DNA from: Elusimicrobiota bacterium
Lineage (GTDB): Bacteria; Elusimicrobiota; Elusimicrobia; UBA1565
Direction of reading: 5' to 3'
Assembly: GCA_016218495.1 (NCBI GenBank)
Contig: JACRDU010000074.1
Coordinates: 1-42,620, forward strand
Length of the DNA: 42,620 nt
Below are positions 30,667 to 38,769 of the stretch, in pieces. The position numbers and the translations under genes were made by a program. The first letter of the stretch is position 1. Each line of letters starts with the position of its first letter. Under the pieces are notes generated by a model. It worked only from the letters and a program-made list of their open reading frames with translations, searched no databases and was not told the origin of the DNA.

Positions 30667-31662
30667 TCAGAACACCTGCCGTGCGACCAGGTAGGTCAGC
30701 GCCGCGGTGACTGCGGCGCAGGGGATGGTCAGCACCCAGGCCCAGACGATGCGGCTGGCCACGCCCCAGCGGACGGCGCTCACCCGATGGGTCGAGCCGA
30801 CGCCGACGATGGCGCCCGTGATGGTGTGCGTGGTGGAGACCGGGATCCCGGCCAACGAGCAGATGATGATGGATATCCCCGCGCCCGTCTCGGCGCAGAA
30901 GCCGCCGACGGGCTTGAGCTTCGTCACCTTGTTCCCCATGGTCTGAACGATCTTCCAGCCGCCCATCATCGTCCCTGCGGCGATGACGGCGTGGCAGGAG
31001 AGGATCACCCATGTGGGCACATGGAACTCGCCGGTCAGGTAGCCGTTGGTGAAGAGCAGGACCGTGATGATGCCCATGGTCTTCTGCGCGTCGTTGGCTC
31101 CATGGGAGAGGCTGTAGAGGCCCGCGGACAGCAGCTGCCCGACCCTGAAGAAGCTGTCTACCTGGCTGGGGGAGCGGCGCCGGAAGATCCAGCTCACCGC
31201 CACCATCAGCAGGAAGCCGAACAGCAGCCCGACCATCGGGGAGATGAAGATGAAGGCGATGGTGGTGTAGAGCTTCTTGGTGAGCAGGCAGGCGGGGCCG
31301 GCCTTCATCACCGCGGCGCCGACGAGCCCTCCGATGAGGGCGTGCGACGAACTGACCGGGATGCCCAAGACGATGGTGAGCCAGTCCCAGAGGCTGGCGC
31401 CGATGAGGGCCCCTGCGATGACGGCGTTGTCGATGACGGCCGGGTCGACCAGGCCCTTCCCGATGGTGCCGGCCACATGGACGCCGAAGCCGAAGGCCGC
31501 CACGAAGTTGAAGAAGGCCGCCCAGACCACGGCCTTGCGCGGGGAGAGGACCCGGGTGGACACGACGGTGGCGATGGAGTTCGCCGCGTCGTGCATCCCG
31601 TTGAGGAAGTCGAACAGGTAGGCCAGGCCCGCGATGACGATGACGGCGTGGAGCGGCTCCAT
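30667..31662 (-). CDS. pit: PiT-family phosphate transporter
   Basis: Low-affinity, cation-coupled phosphate permease of 331 residues and about ten helices. Both halves carry the family signature: FDFLNGMHDAANSIATVVST near the N-terminus and SHGANDAQKTMGIITVLL in the second half. The motif usually reads GANDVANA; the first copy here has MHDAANS. GIPVSSSHALIGG and GIPVSTTHTITGA are the paired conserved loops. It follows DUF47 by one base and is probably co-transcribed. A DUF47-pit pair is a common arrangement in bacteria, where the DUF47 protein influences transporter activity. Confidence 0.94.
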   Translation of the reverse strand: MEPLHAVIVIAGLAYLFDFLNGMHDAANSIATVVSTRVLSPRKAVVWAAFFNFVAAFGFGVHVAGTIGKGLVDPAVIDNAVIAGALIGASLWDWLTIVLGIPVSSSHALIGGLVGAAVMKAGPACLLTKKLYTTIAFIFISPMVGLLFGFLLMVAVSWIFRRRSPSQVDSFFRVGQLLSAGLYSLSHGANDAQKTMGIITVLLFTNGYLTGEFHVPTWVILSCHAVIAAGTMMGGWKIVQTMGNKVTKLKPVGGFCAETGAGISIIICSLAGIPVSTTHTITGAIVGVGSTHRVSAVRWGVASRIVWAWVLTIPCAAVTAALTYLVARQVF

Positions 31663-31663
31663 C

Positions 31664-32290
31664 TCAGGCCTGCTTGACGAGGATGGAGTCGATGCGGTGG
31701 GCGATGTGCTCGCACTTGTCGATGGCCGTCTCGACGCCCTCGTAGACCTCTTTCCACTTGATGACCTCGAGGGGGTCGGGTTTGCCCGAGAAGAGCCTGC
31801 CGATGGCGGCTTCGAGCGCCCGGTCGCCGGCGTTCTCGAGCCGGTTGATCTCGATGCAGTAGTCCATCACGCGGCGGGACTTCTCGGGGCTGCGCAGCTC
31901 GGTGACCGCCTTCTTGACGTTCTCGGTGGCGCTGAAGAGCACCTCGACGAGGCCGATGAAGTCGGCCCCGGTCGATTCGATGTGGAAGAGCTGCATCCGG
32001 GTCGCGATGGACTGGATGAGGTCGACGATGTCGTCGTGCTCGCTGGCCAGGGCGTGGATGTCCTCCCGGTCGAAGGGGGTGATGAAGGTCCGGTTGAGCC
32101 GGTCGTAGATCTCGTGGGTGGTTATGTCGGCCTCGTGCTCGATCTCCTGGAGCTTGCGGAAGCGCTCGCCGTCCAGAGACCAGGACTTGGCCATGTCGAG
32201 GAAGAGCTTGGCGGCGTCGAGGTTGTGCTGCGCCTGCTGTTCGAAGAGGTCGAAGAACTTTTCCTCGCGCGGCATGAAAGAGAATCCCAT
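31664..32290 (-). CDS. DUF47 (PhoU-like) phosphate transport regulator
   Basis: A 208-residue all-helical protein of the DUF47/TIGR00153 family, related to PhoU and usually paired with PiT transporters. Characteristic elements are KLQEIEHEADITTHEIYDRLN and TPFDREDIHALASEHDDIVD, which carry the metal-ligand E/D-xxx-D motifs of PhoU-type bundles. The ATG at 32290 has GGAGGA three bases upstream, so it is preferred to the internal ATG of MPREEKF. A Pho-box-like site lies about 85-100 bases upstream, after the histidine-kinase gene. It is likely induced by phosphate starvation through the adjoining PhoB, though this is inference. Confidence 0.93.
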   Translation of the reverse strand: MGFSFMPREEKFFDLFEQQAQHNLDAAKLFLDMAKSWSLDGERFRKLQEIEHEADITTHEIYDRLNRTFITPFDREDIHALASEHDDIVDLIQSIATRMQLFHIESTGADFIGLVEVLFSATENVKKAVTELRSPEKSRRVMDYCIEINRLENAGDRALEAAIGRLFSGKPDPLEVIKWKEVYEGVETAIDKCEHIAHRIDSILVKQA

Positions 32291-32375
32291 TGTTCCTCCG
32301 TGGCCCTGCTGCGGGCGACGGTGAGATGCTACCTGACTCGAAGACGAGACCCCATAGGAGGGGGATGGGCCGCGT

Positions 32376-32393
32376 GTGACGGCCGTGTGACAG
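32376..32393 (-). promoter_or_regulatory. Pho-box-like direct repeat upstream of DUF47-pit
   Basis: On the minus strand, CTGTCAC (32393-32387), four bases, and CCGTCAC (32382-32376) form two direct heptamers at an 11-base period. That matches the E. coli Pho box (CTGTCAT-N4-CTGTCAC type), although the spacer here is GC-rich. TATGGG (32356-32351) is a weak -10 candidate downstream. The site lies between the kinase gene and DUF47, in a gap of 120 bases. Confidence 0.5.
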
Positions 32394-32410
32394 CCGGGCC
32401 GGGCGTCCTC

Positions 32411-33211
32411 CTAGCCCCGGTGGACGGGGAGCGTGAAGCGGAAGGTGGAGCCTTCCCCCACGACGCTCTCGGCCGAGGCCGTCCCGCCGTGGACATCGAC
32501 GATGTGCTTGACGATGGCCAGGCCAAGGCCCGTGCCCCCGAGCTCGCGTGAGCGGGCCTTGTCGACGCGATAGAAGCGCTCGAAGAGCCGCGGCAGGGAT
32601 TCGGCCGGGATGCCCGGCCCGTTGTCGCTCACCCAGGCCGTCACCATGTCCCCCGAAGCCTCCGCTCCCACCCGCACGACGCCGCGGTCGCCGGAGTATT
32701 TGATGGCGTTCTCGATGAGGTTGACGAAGACCCTCTTGACCATCTCGCGGTCGGCGCGCACCGGAGGGATGTCGTGGAAGGGTTCGAGGCGCAGCACGAC
32801 CGACTTCCGCCCGGCCAGGGGCATCAGGACGGCGACGACCTCCGCCGCGGCTTTCCCCAGGGCCAGCGGGGCGAAGACGGGCGGCCGGCGCCCGGACTCC
32901 AGCGCGGCCAGGTTCAGCAGGTCGTCGACGAGGTTCGCCATCCGGTCGGCGGCCGCCTCGATCTCGGCCACGAAGCCGGCCCGGTTCTCGGCGTCCTCGA
33001 GCGCCCCCTGCGACAGAGTCTCGGCGTAGGCCTTGATGGACGCCAGCGGCGTGCGCAGCTCGTGCGAGACGTTGGCGACGAACTCGCGCCGCACCTCGGA
33101 GAGGCGCTTGAGCTCGCCGATCTCGCGCTCCAGCACGCGCCGACGCCACGCCAGCGCGGCGGCGCCGGCCGCGGCGAGGCCCAGCAGCAGGCCGGCGAGG
33201 AAGAGGGTCAT
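32411..33211 (-). CDS. PhoR-like sensor histidine kinase
   Basis: A 266-residue membrane kinase. One N-terminal transmembrane helix (about 1-23) is followed by a short coiled region and the HisKA domain with the phospho-accepting His in VSHELRTPLASIKAYAE near residue 50. The ATPase part has NLIENAIKYS (N box), DNGPGIP (G1), FERFYR (F box) and GGTGLGLAI (G2). There is no PAS or extracytoplasmic sensor domain, so it is shorter than E. coli PhoR (about 430 residues). Its ATG overlaps the stop of the response regulator as ATGA. The position next to PhoU-like and PiT genes makes phosphate the likely signal. Confidence 0.9.
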   Translation of the reverse strand: MTLFLAGLLLGLAAAGAAALAWRRRVLEREIGELKRLSEVRREFVANVSHELRTPLASIKAYAETLSQGALEDAENRAGFVAEIEAAADRMANLVDDLLNLAALESGRRPPVFAPLALGKAAAEVVAVLMPLAGRKSVVLRLEPFHDIPPVRADREMVKRVFVNLIENAIKYSGDRGVVRVGAEASGDMVTAWVSDNGPGIPAESLPRLFERFYRVDKARSRELGGTGLGLAIVKHIVDVHGGTASAESVVGEGSTFRFTLPVHRG

Positions 33212-33891
33212 GTGGTCCGGAAGCGGTAGCCGACGTTCTTGACCGTCACCACGCGCCCGGACTCGGAGGCGAGCTTGTCGCGCAGTCGGGCCACCAGCTG
33301 GTCCACCGAGCGCTCGTCGAGCTCGTGGGACCGGTCGGCTCCGTACAGGCGCTCCAGGACGGCGTCGCGGGTCAGGGCCTTGCCGTCGGCCTCGACCAGC
33401 AGGCGCAGCAGCTTGAACTCGGTCGGGGTGAGCTCCACGGCCTTCGCGCCGACGCGCACCTCGTAGCGCTCGAAGTCGACGGAGAGGGGGCCGAAGCGCC
33501 GCGCGGCCGCGGCGGGGCGCGGGCGGCCGGCGCGCTTGAGGACGGCCTTCACGCGCGCGAGGAGCTCTCGGACGCTGAAAGGCTTGGTCACATAGTCGTC
33601 GGCGCCGAGCTCCAGGCCGAGCACCCGGTCGAGCTCCTCCTTGCGCGCGGTCAGGAAGAGCACCGGCACCTCGCTCTCCTTGCGCAGGGCCTTGCAGACC
33701 TCGAAGCCGTCGAGCCCGGGCAGCATCACGTCGAGGAGGACCAGGTCGGGGAGGACCTTGCGGGCGGCGGCGAGGGCGGCCTTCCCGTCCGAGGCCTCGC
33801 TGACTCGGTAGCCTTCCTTCTCCAGGTTGTAGCGGAGGACCTTCAGGAGCGAGCGCTCGTCTTCGACGACCAGGATGGATTCGCCGGGCAC
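33208..33891 (-). CDS. phoB: PhoB-like OmpR-family response regulator
   Basis: A 227-residue regulator. The receiver domain has the acidic pocket (VVEDE), phospho-acceptor Asp near 53 (LVLLDVMLPGLDG) and Lys in VTKPFSVREL. The C-terminal winged helix runs from about 130, with ELTPTEFKLLRLL and RVVTVKNVGYRF, the OmpR/PhoB pattern. The start is GTG 33891: TAGAAT (33903-33898) ends six bases upstream and lies directly behind the stop of the permease gene, so this operon has its own promoter and its mRNA is probably leaderless. It probably regulates the DUF47-pit genes downstream. Confidence 0.9.
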   Translation of the reverse strand: MPGESILVVEDERSLLKVLRYNLEKEGYRVSEASDGKAALAAARKVLPDLVLLDVMLPGLDGFEVCKALRKESEVPVLFLTARKEELDRVLGLELGADDYVTKPFSVRELLARVKAVLKRAGRPRPAAAARRFGPLSVDFERYEVRVGAKAVELTPTEFKLLRLLVEADGKALTRDAVLERLYGADRSHELDERSVDQLVARLRDKLASESGRVVTVKNVGYRFRTT

Positions 33892-33897
33892 GCCCGG

Positions 33898-33903
33898 ATT
33901 CTA
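33898..33903 (-). promoter_or_regulatory. -10 of phoB
   Basis: TAGAAT on the minus strand, six bases before GTG 33891 and immediately after the permease TAG at 33906-33904. No Shine-Dalgarno intervenes. Confidence 0.5.
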
Positions 33904-36444
33904 CTATTCCTCGCGGCGCAGGGTCTCGAGGGGCGAGGCCGCGTAGGCGCGCGACGCCGCCGGCAGCCCGACCGCGGCGGGCAGCACCAAGGCCGCGCCG
34001 AGCAGGGCCGCCAGGCCCGGGGCGTCGGGCGAGAAGGCGACGTCGAGGCGCAGGGCCAGCGCCGCCCCGAGCCCATAGGCGGCCCCCGCCCCGAGCACGA
34101 AGGTCGCGGCCCCCGCGGCCCCGAACGCCCACAGGTCGGAGGCGACGAGCAGGCGCGTCGGCGCCCCCAGCGCGCGCAGCAGCGCGGCGTCGGCGCGGCG
34201 CTCGCGCTGACCCACCGCCAGCGTCCCGGCCAGGACCAGGAGGCCGACCGCCACGCAGAACCAGGCCAGGCCTTTGAGGGCGGCGAGCAGCACGCGCAGC
34301 AGGGCCGACACCTGGTCGAGGATGGCGCCGGCGTCGATGACGGAGACGTTGGGAAAGCCCTCGGCCAGGGCGCGGCGGAAGGACGCTTCCCGCACGGGGT
34401 CGCGCACCGCCAGCGAACCGATGTGGAACTGGGGGGCCGCGGCGAGGACGGCGGTCGGCACGACGACGAAGAAGTTCGGGCGCATCGCGAGCCAGTCGAC
34501 CCGGCGCAGCGAGGCGACGCGGGCGGGCACGGGCCGTCCTTGGACGTCGAAGACGAGCGTGTCGCCCAGCCCGAGGCCGGTGCGGCGCGCGAAGGACTCC
34601 TCGAGGCTGGCCAGCCCTTCCGCCTCGCCCGGGCCCCAGAAGGACCCCGCGGCCAGGGTCTCGGAGGGGTTGAGGGCGTCGGCGTAGGTCAGGTTGAACT
34701 CGCGCAGCAGGAAGCGCTGGCGGCCGCGCTCCTCCTGGTCGAGGTCCGTCTCCTCGCGGCGCACCAGGGGGGCGCCGTTGACCGACTGCAGGCGGGCGCG
34801 CACGAGGGGGGCGAAGGAGGGTTCCCCGGAGCCCCAGCGGCGGGCCAGGGCGCGCACGCCGTCGAGCTGGCCGCGCTGGACGTCCACCAGGAACAGGTCC
34901 GGCATCCCTGCGCCGCGGCCGGCCGCGATTTCAGCGGCGAGGCTGCGGCGCACGAGGTCCAAGGCGCCCAGCACGCCGAAGCCGGCGGCCAGCGTGAAAA
35001 GGAAGGCCACCGATCGGGCCGGGCGCCGGGCCAGGGAGTTCAGGCCCAGCCGGGCCGCCAGCGGCAGGCCTGGGCGGGCCGCGGCCGCCGCCATCAGCCG
35101 CAGCGCCGCGGCGCAGCCGGCGGCCAGGGCGGCGGCCGTCCCGACGATGGCGGCGGCGAACCAGCGCGCCGTCTCCGGGCTGCCGGTCTTGTGGGCCGCG
35201 AACAGGTAGACGGCGACGGCCGCCCCCGCGAGCAGGGCCAGGGTCCCGCGGGGCGTGGGCGGCAGGCGCTCGGCCTTCTCGCGCAGCACCTCGAGCGGGG
35301 GCACGGCGGCCAGCGCTCGGACCTTGGCCTCCGAGACGGCCAGCGCACAGCCGAGCGCCACGGCCAGCGCCTGCAGCGCGGACCAAGGGTCGAAGGGGGC
35401 GCCCACCGGCAGCTCGAGGCCGAGAAGGTCCTTGAGCAGGCGCAGGGCCGCGGCGGCCAGCAGCCAGCCGCCCAGGGTCCCCAGCGCGCCGGCGAGCAGG
35501 CCGACCATCCCGCACAGGCTGCGGTAGACGGCCGCGGTCTCCGAGGCTTTGAGCCCCAGCGCGCCCAGCAGCGCGGCCGTCTCGAGCTCCTCATCGAGGA
35601 AGGCCGACATCCCGGAGGCCATCCCGCCGGCCCCGAGGAGCAAAGTGACCAGCGCCGTCAGGGTGAAGTAGCCGGTCAGCCGCCCCAGCGCCTGGCGGGT
35701 GGTCGGTTCGGCGTCGGGATAGGCCGTCACGGACACGTAGGGGTCGGCGAGCCGCGCCTCGAGCGCGGCCGCCGCGGCCTTGGCCTCCTTTTCGGGGTCC
35801 CGCGCCGGGGGAAGGGCGGCCAGCCTCTCGTGATGGATGCGGGCGCCGAAGCGGGCCAGCCCGGTCCGTTCCACGAGGCCCCGGGCGATGAAGACTCGCG
35901 GCGCGAGCTGGAAGGCCCGCATCGTCCGGCCCGTGTCCCGGGTGACGAGCCCCGCCACGGACAGGGTCAGGTCCCCCAGGCGAACGCGGTCGCCGGGCTT
36001 GAGGCCGTGCTGGGCCGCGGCGGCCTCATCGACGATGCAGGCGTCCGATTTGAACAGAGCGCCGAAGGCCCCCGGGGGCTCCGTCTCGACCGCGCCGCGC
36101 AGCGGGTAGGCCGGCTCTACGGCGCGCACCGCGGCCAGGCGCGGCACGGCGTCCGGCCGCGCGGCGGTCAGCATCGAGGAGAAGGCGGTCACGGCGGTCA
36201 GGCGGGCGCCCCGGCCGGACAGCTCGGAGAGCGCGGCCTCGGCGGCCGGTGTGAACGGACGCGCGCTGGACAGCTCGAGGTCCCCGCCCAGGATGTCGCG
36301 GGCGCGCGAGGCCACGGCCCGGCCTACGGACGCCATCAGCGCGTCGCCCGCGGCGACGAAGGCGATGCCGACCGCCAGGCAGGAGGCGAGGAAGCTCAGG
36401 CGCCGCCAGCGCCGGCGCGCCAGGCGCAGGGCCAGGCCCTTCAC
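33904..36444 (-). CDS. FtsX/YbbP-type ABC transporter permease
   Basis: An 846-residue permease with two FtsX-like halves. One helix follows the N-terminus (FLASCLAVGIAFVAAGDAL), then a periplasmic domain, three-helix blocks around 280-420, a further segment about 430-520 and a final FtsX block near 740-840 ending with PLETLRREE. The E/L-rich ATPase-contacting loops (ALLGALGLKASETAAVYRS and ADAALLRALGAPTRLLVAS) are as expected for the YbbP group. The GTG start at 36444 overlaps the ATPase stop as GTGA. With tesA and the ATPase it forms the conserved tesA-ybbA-ybbP arrangement. Substrate is unknown; lipid or lipoprotein handling at the inner membrane has been proposed for the group. Confidence 0.9.
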   Translation of the reverse strand: MKGLALRLARRRWRRLSFLASCLAVGIAFVAAGDALMASVGRAVASRARDILGGDLELSSARPFTPAAEAALSELSGRGARLTAVTAFSSMLTAARPDAVPRLAAVRAVEPAYPLRGAVETEPPGAFGALFKSDACIVDEAAAAQHGLKPGDRVRLGDLTLSVAGLVTRDTGRTMRAFQLAPRVFIARGLVERTGLARFGARIHHERLAALPPARDPEKEAKAAAAALEARLADPYVSVTAYPDAEPTTRQALGRLTGYFTLTALVTLLLGAGGMASGMSAFLDEELETAALLGALGLKASETAAVYRSLCGMVGLLAGALGTLGGWLLAAAALRLLKDLLGLELPVGAPFDPWSALQALAVALGCALAVSEAKVRALAAVPPLEVLREKAERLPPTPRGTLALLAGAAVAVYLFAAHKTGSPETARWFAAAIVGTAAALAAGCAAALRLMAAAAARPGLPLAARLGLNSLARRPARSVAFLFTLAAGFGVLGALDLVRRSLAAEIAAGRGAGMPDLFLVDVQRGQLDGVRALARRWGSGEPSFAPLVRARLQSVNGAPLVRREETDLDQEERGRQRFLLREFNLTYADALNPSETLAAGSFWGPGEAEGLASLEESFARRTGLGLGDTLVFDVQGRPVPARVASLRRVDWLAMRPNFFVVVPTAVLAAAPQFHIGSLAVRDPVREASFRRALAEGFPNVSVIDAGAILDQVSALLRVLLAALKGLAWFCVAVGLLVLAGTLAVGQRERRADAALLRALGAPTRLLVASDLWAFGAAGAATFVLGAGAAYGLGAALALRLDVAFSPDAPGLAALLGAALVLPAAVGLPAASRAYAASPLETLRREE

Positions 36445-37118
36445 GCCAGCCGGCCGCGGGCCAGGCGCACGGTCCGGCCCAGGCGTGCGGCCACCTCGGG
36501 GTTGTGCGTGACGAGCACCAGGGCCGCTCCCTTCTCGGCGTTGAGGGCCAGGAAGGACGAGAGGACGGCGGCCGCGGTGTCTCCATCGAGGGCGCCCGTG
36601 GGCTCGTCGGCCAGGATCAGGGCCGGGGCGTGGACGTAGGCGCGCGCGATGGCGACGCGCTGCTGCTCGCCGCCGGAGAGCTGGTGCGGGCGGTGTTCGG
36701 CGCGTTCGGCCAGGCCGAGCGCCGCCAGCGCGCCCAGCGCCCGCTCCCGGGCCTGCGGCCCCGGGACCCCGCAGATCTCGAGCGGGAGCATCACGTTCTC
36801 CAGGGCGCTCAGGGCGCCGACGAGGCGGTGGTTCTGGAAGATGAAGCCGACCGAAACGCGCCGCCAGGCGGCCAGCTCGTCCTCGCTCAGGGCGGTCATG
36901 TCGCGCCCCCGCCAGAGCAGGGTCCCCGCGCTCGGGCGCTCCAAGCCCGCCATCAGGCCGAGCAAGGTCGACTTGCCGGAGCCGCTGGGGCCGGTGACGG
37001 CCATCGACTCCCCGGGCGCCACCGTCAGCGATGCCTCGTGCAGCACGCGCAGGGACCCGCCGGGGGCGGGGTAGTCCTTGGCCACGCCGCGCAGCTCGAG
37101 CAGCGGCGGCGCGCTCAC
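36441..37118 (-). CDS. LolD/YbbA-type ABC transporter ATPase
   Basis: A 225-residue ATPase subunit for the FtsX-like permease. Walker A GPSGSGKST is near residues 42-50, the Q loop lies in FIFQNHRLVGAL, signature LSGGEQQR is near 147, and Walker B LILADEPTGALDGDTA is near 160. VTHNPEVA is the His switch. Length and motifs match the MacB/LolD/YbbA group. The GTG start at 37118 overlaps the tesA stop, and its own stop overlaps the permease start, so all three are translationally coupled. Confidence 0.94.
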   Translation of the reverse strand: MSAPPLLELRGVAKDYPAPGGSLRVLHEASLTVAPGESMAVTGPSGSGKSTLLGLMAGLERPSAGTLLWRGRDMTALSEDELAAWRRVSVGFIFQNHRLVGALSALENVMLPLEICGVPGPQARERALGALAALGLAERAEHRPHQLSGGEQQRVAIARAYVHAPALILADEPTGALDGDTAAAVLSSFLALNAEKGAALVLVTHNPEVAARLGRTVRLARGRLA

Positions 37119-37777
37119 GGCAGGCCCGCCTTGGCCAGGGCCGCATCCACGGTGTCCGCGATGCGGCGGTGACCCGCCGCGTTGGGATGGATGCCGTCGG
37201 GCTGGTTCATCTCCTTGAGCCCCGCGACGCCCTCGAGCAGGAACGGGATGAGCGGGACGCCGCGGCGGCGCGCCAGACGGGGATAGACCTCCGCGAAGCG
37301 CGCGGCGTAGTCCGCGCCGTAGTTCGGCGGAAGCTTCATGCCGGCCAGCACCGCGCGCGCCCCGGAGGCCTGGACGCGGGCAAGGACAGCGTCGATGTTC
37401 TCCTCCATCCGCGCCAGGTCGAGGCCGCGCAGGCCGTCGTTGGCGCCGACGGCCACGACGACGGCGGCGACGTCCGGGGTCAGGCTCCAGGCGATGTTCT
37501 CGAGCACGCCCGCCGAGGTGGCGCCGCTGACCCCCGCGTTGCGCGCGACGGCCTTCAGGCCGCGCCCTTTCCAGCGTTCCTCGACGAGGGCGGGGTAGGC
37601 CTCCTCCAGCGCCACGCCGTAGCCGGCCGTCAGCGAATCCCCCACGAAGAGGACGACGTCCCCGGCCGGGGCCGCGGCCGTCGCCTGAGGGGCCGGGGCC
37701 GTGTCGTCGGCCGCGGGCTTCGCGCAGGCCAGCGAGAGGATGACCGCGGCCCCAGCCGTCAAGGCGCGGACGGTCAT
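37115..37777 (-). CDS. tesA: TesA-like GDSL arylesterase/lysophospholipase, probable lipoprotein
   Basis: A 220-residue SGNH hydrolase. Residues 1-18 form a lipoprotein signal with lipobox LSLAC, so Cys18 is probably lipidated; E. coli TesA has a plain signal peptide instead. Block I FVGDSLTAGYG (Ser near 47) supplies the nucleophile, followed by GATSAGVL, VGANDGLRG (block III Asn) and DGIHPNAAGH (block V Asp-His) near 195. The family hydrolyses thioesters, esters and lysophospholipids in the periplasm. Its neighbours are the ATPase and permease genes, the usual association. The ATG overlaps the upstream gene as ATGA. Confidence 0.93.
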   Translation of the reverse strand: MTVRALTAGAAVILSLACAKPAADDTAPAPQATAAAPAGDVVLFVGDSLTAGYGVALEEAYPALVEERWKGRGLKAVARNAGVSGATSAGVLENIAWSLTPDVAAVVVAVGANDGLRGLDLARMEENIDAVLARVQASGARAVLAGMKLPPNYGADYAARFAEVYPRLARRRGVPLIPFLLEGVAGLKEMNQPDGIHPNAAGHRRIADTVDAALAKAGLP

Positions 37778-38244
37778 TTCTTCTTCTTTTCGGATTCCTG
37801 CTTCGCGTCTTGCGGGGCGGCCATGAAGGCCGACGTGGTGGCGGCCTGACCCTCCATGGCGGACTCGACCTTCTGGAAGGCCGGGCGCACGCGCTGCTTG
37901 CGGGCCGGCGCGGGCGCGGGGGCCGGCTCGGGCGCGGGGGCGGGGGCGGCGGCCTGCGCGGGCTGCTCCGCCGGGGCGGGAGGAGCGGGCTCCTGGGGCG
38001 AGGCGACGGGCAGGGACGACGACGGGACCATGTCGAGCCCGGAGGTCGGGTCGTCCTCGGCGGTCCGGGTGCGCTTCTCGGCCGCCGAGCTCATGTCTCC
38101 GAACTGGGCGTTCCGGGAGTCGAAGCCCGTCAGCTCCGCTTCGCGAGGCTTGAGCATCCTGACCAGGAACCAGGCCCCGACCAGCAGGGCGAAGATGGCG
38201 GCGAACCGGGTGGCGGCCCTGATGTCCAGCGTCCTGACATGCAT
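37774..38244 (-). CDS. Single-pass membrane protein, Pro/Ala-rich, unknown function
   Basis: A 156-residue protein with one hydrophobic segment (AAIFALLVGAWFLVRML, about residues 14-31), a short polar stretch, and then a Pro/Ala/Glu-rich region (about 80-120) ending in a Lys tail (ESEKKKK). The low-complexity region resembles a TonB-type flexible arm, but there is no TonB C-terminal domain. The ATG at 38244 is chosen because it is the first Met before the hydrophobic segment. It opens the tesA operon and overlaps tesA by ATGA. Upstream, only the weak hexamer CACACT is seen. Confidence 0.6.
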   Translation of the reverse strand: MHVRTLDIRAATRFAAIFALLVGAWFLVRMLKPREAELTGFDSRNAQFGDMSSAAEKRTRTAEDDPTSGLDMVPSSSLPVASPQEPAPPAPAEQPAQAAAPAPAPEPAPAPAPARKQRVRPAFQKVESAMEGQAATTSAFMAAPQDAKQESEKKKK

Positions 38245-38299
38245 CACCCTTAGTGTGCCCCGCGTAGCGCCCCCCGTCAAGCCGGGGCGGCTCATTTGA

Positions 38300-38305
38300 T
38301 AGAGT
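38300..38305 (+). promoter_or_regulatory. -10 of the DUF1499 gene
   Basis: TAGAGT preceded by TGA ends five bases before ATG 38311. No Shine-Dalgarno is present. Confidence 0.35.
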
Positions 38306-38310
38306 GGGGC

Positions 38311-38748
38311 ATGTTCTTTTTCCCGATGATCAACGATGTGACGACGACTCCCCTGGAGCCGCCGGCCTACGTCGCGCTGGCTCAGGCCAACAAGGGCCGG
38401 GACCTGGGCTACCCGTCGGGGAACGCCGAGGTGCAGCGCCTCGCTTACCCGGACCTGGCCCCGCTGGCTCTCAAGGCGGCTCCGCAGGCCTGCTACGAGC
38501 GGGTCCGGGCTTTGGCCGCCGCCATGCCGCGCTGGGAGGTCGTCGGCGACGATGCGGCCGCGCGGCGCCTCGAAGCGGTGGCGACGACCGGGCTCCTGCG
38601 GTTCAAAGACGATGTCGTCGTCGAAGTCCGCCCCGCGCCCGGGGGCTGCGCCGTCCATATGCGCTCTAAGTCCCGGCTCGGGCGCGGCGACCTGGGAGCC
38701 AACGCCCGGCGCATCCGGGCCTTCCTGGCCCGCCTGGCGCGTCCCTGA
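38311..38748 (+). CDS. DUF1499 protein
   Basis: A 145-residue protein of the DUF1499 family. The N-terminal part has MINDVTTTPLEPPAYV and YPDLAPLAL, and the C-terminal part has MRSKSRLGRGDLGANARRIR, the family's most conserved segment. No transmembrane segment or signal peptide is apparent. The family has no established role. The ATG at 38311 follows the leaderless pattern. It ends 21 bases before the giant gene but that gene has its own -10. Confidence 0.8.
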   Translation: MFFFPMINDVTTTPLEPPAYVALAQANKGRDLGYPSGNAEVQRLAYPDLAPLALKAAPQACYERVRALAAAMPRWEVVGDDAAARRLEAVATTGLLRFKDDVVVEVRPAPGGCAVHMRSKSRLGRGDLGANARRIRAFLARLARP

Positions 38749-38757
38749 CCCTCCTTA

Positions 38758-38763
38758 TATACT
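38758..38763 (+). promoter_or_regulatory. -10 of the giant gene
   Basis: TATACT matches the -10 consensus at five of six positions and ends six bases before GTG 38770. No Shine-Dalgarno is present, so translation is predicted to be leaderless. Confidence 0.5.
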
Positions 38764-38769
38764 GACGCC

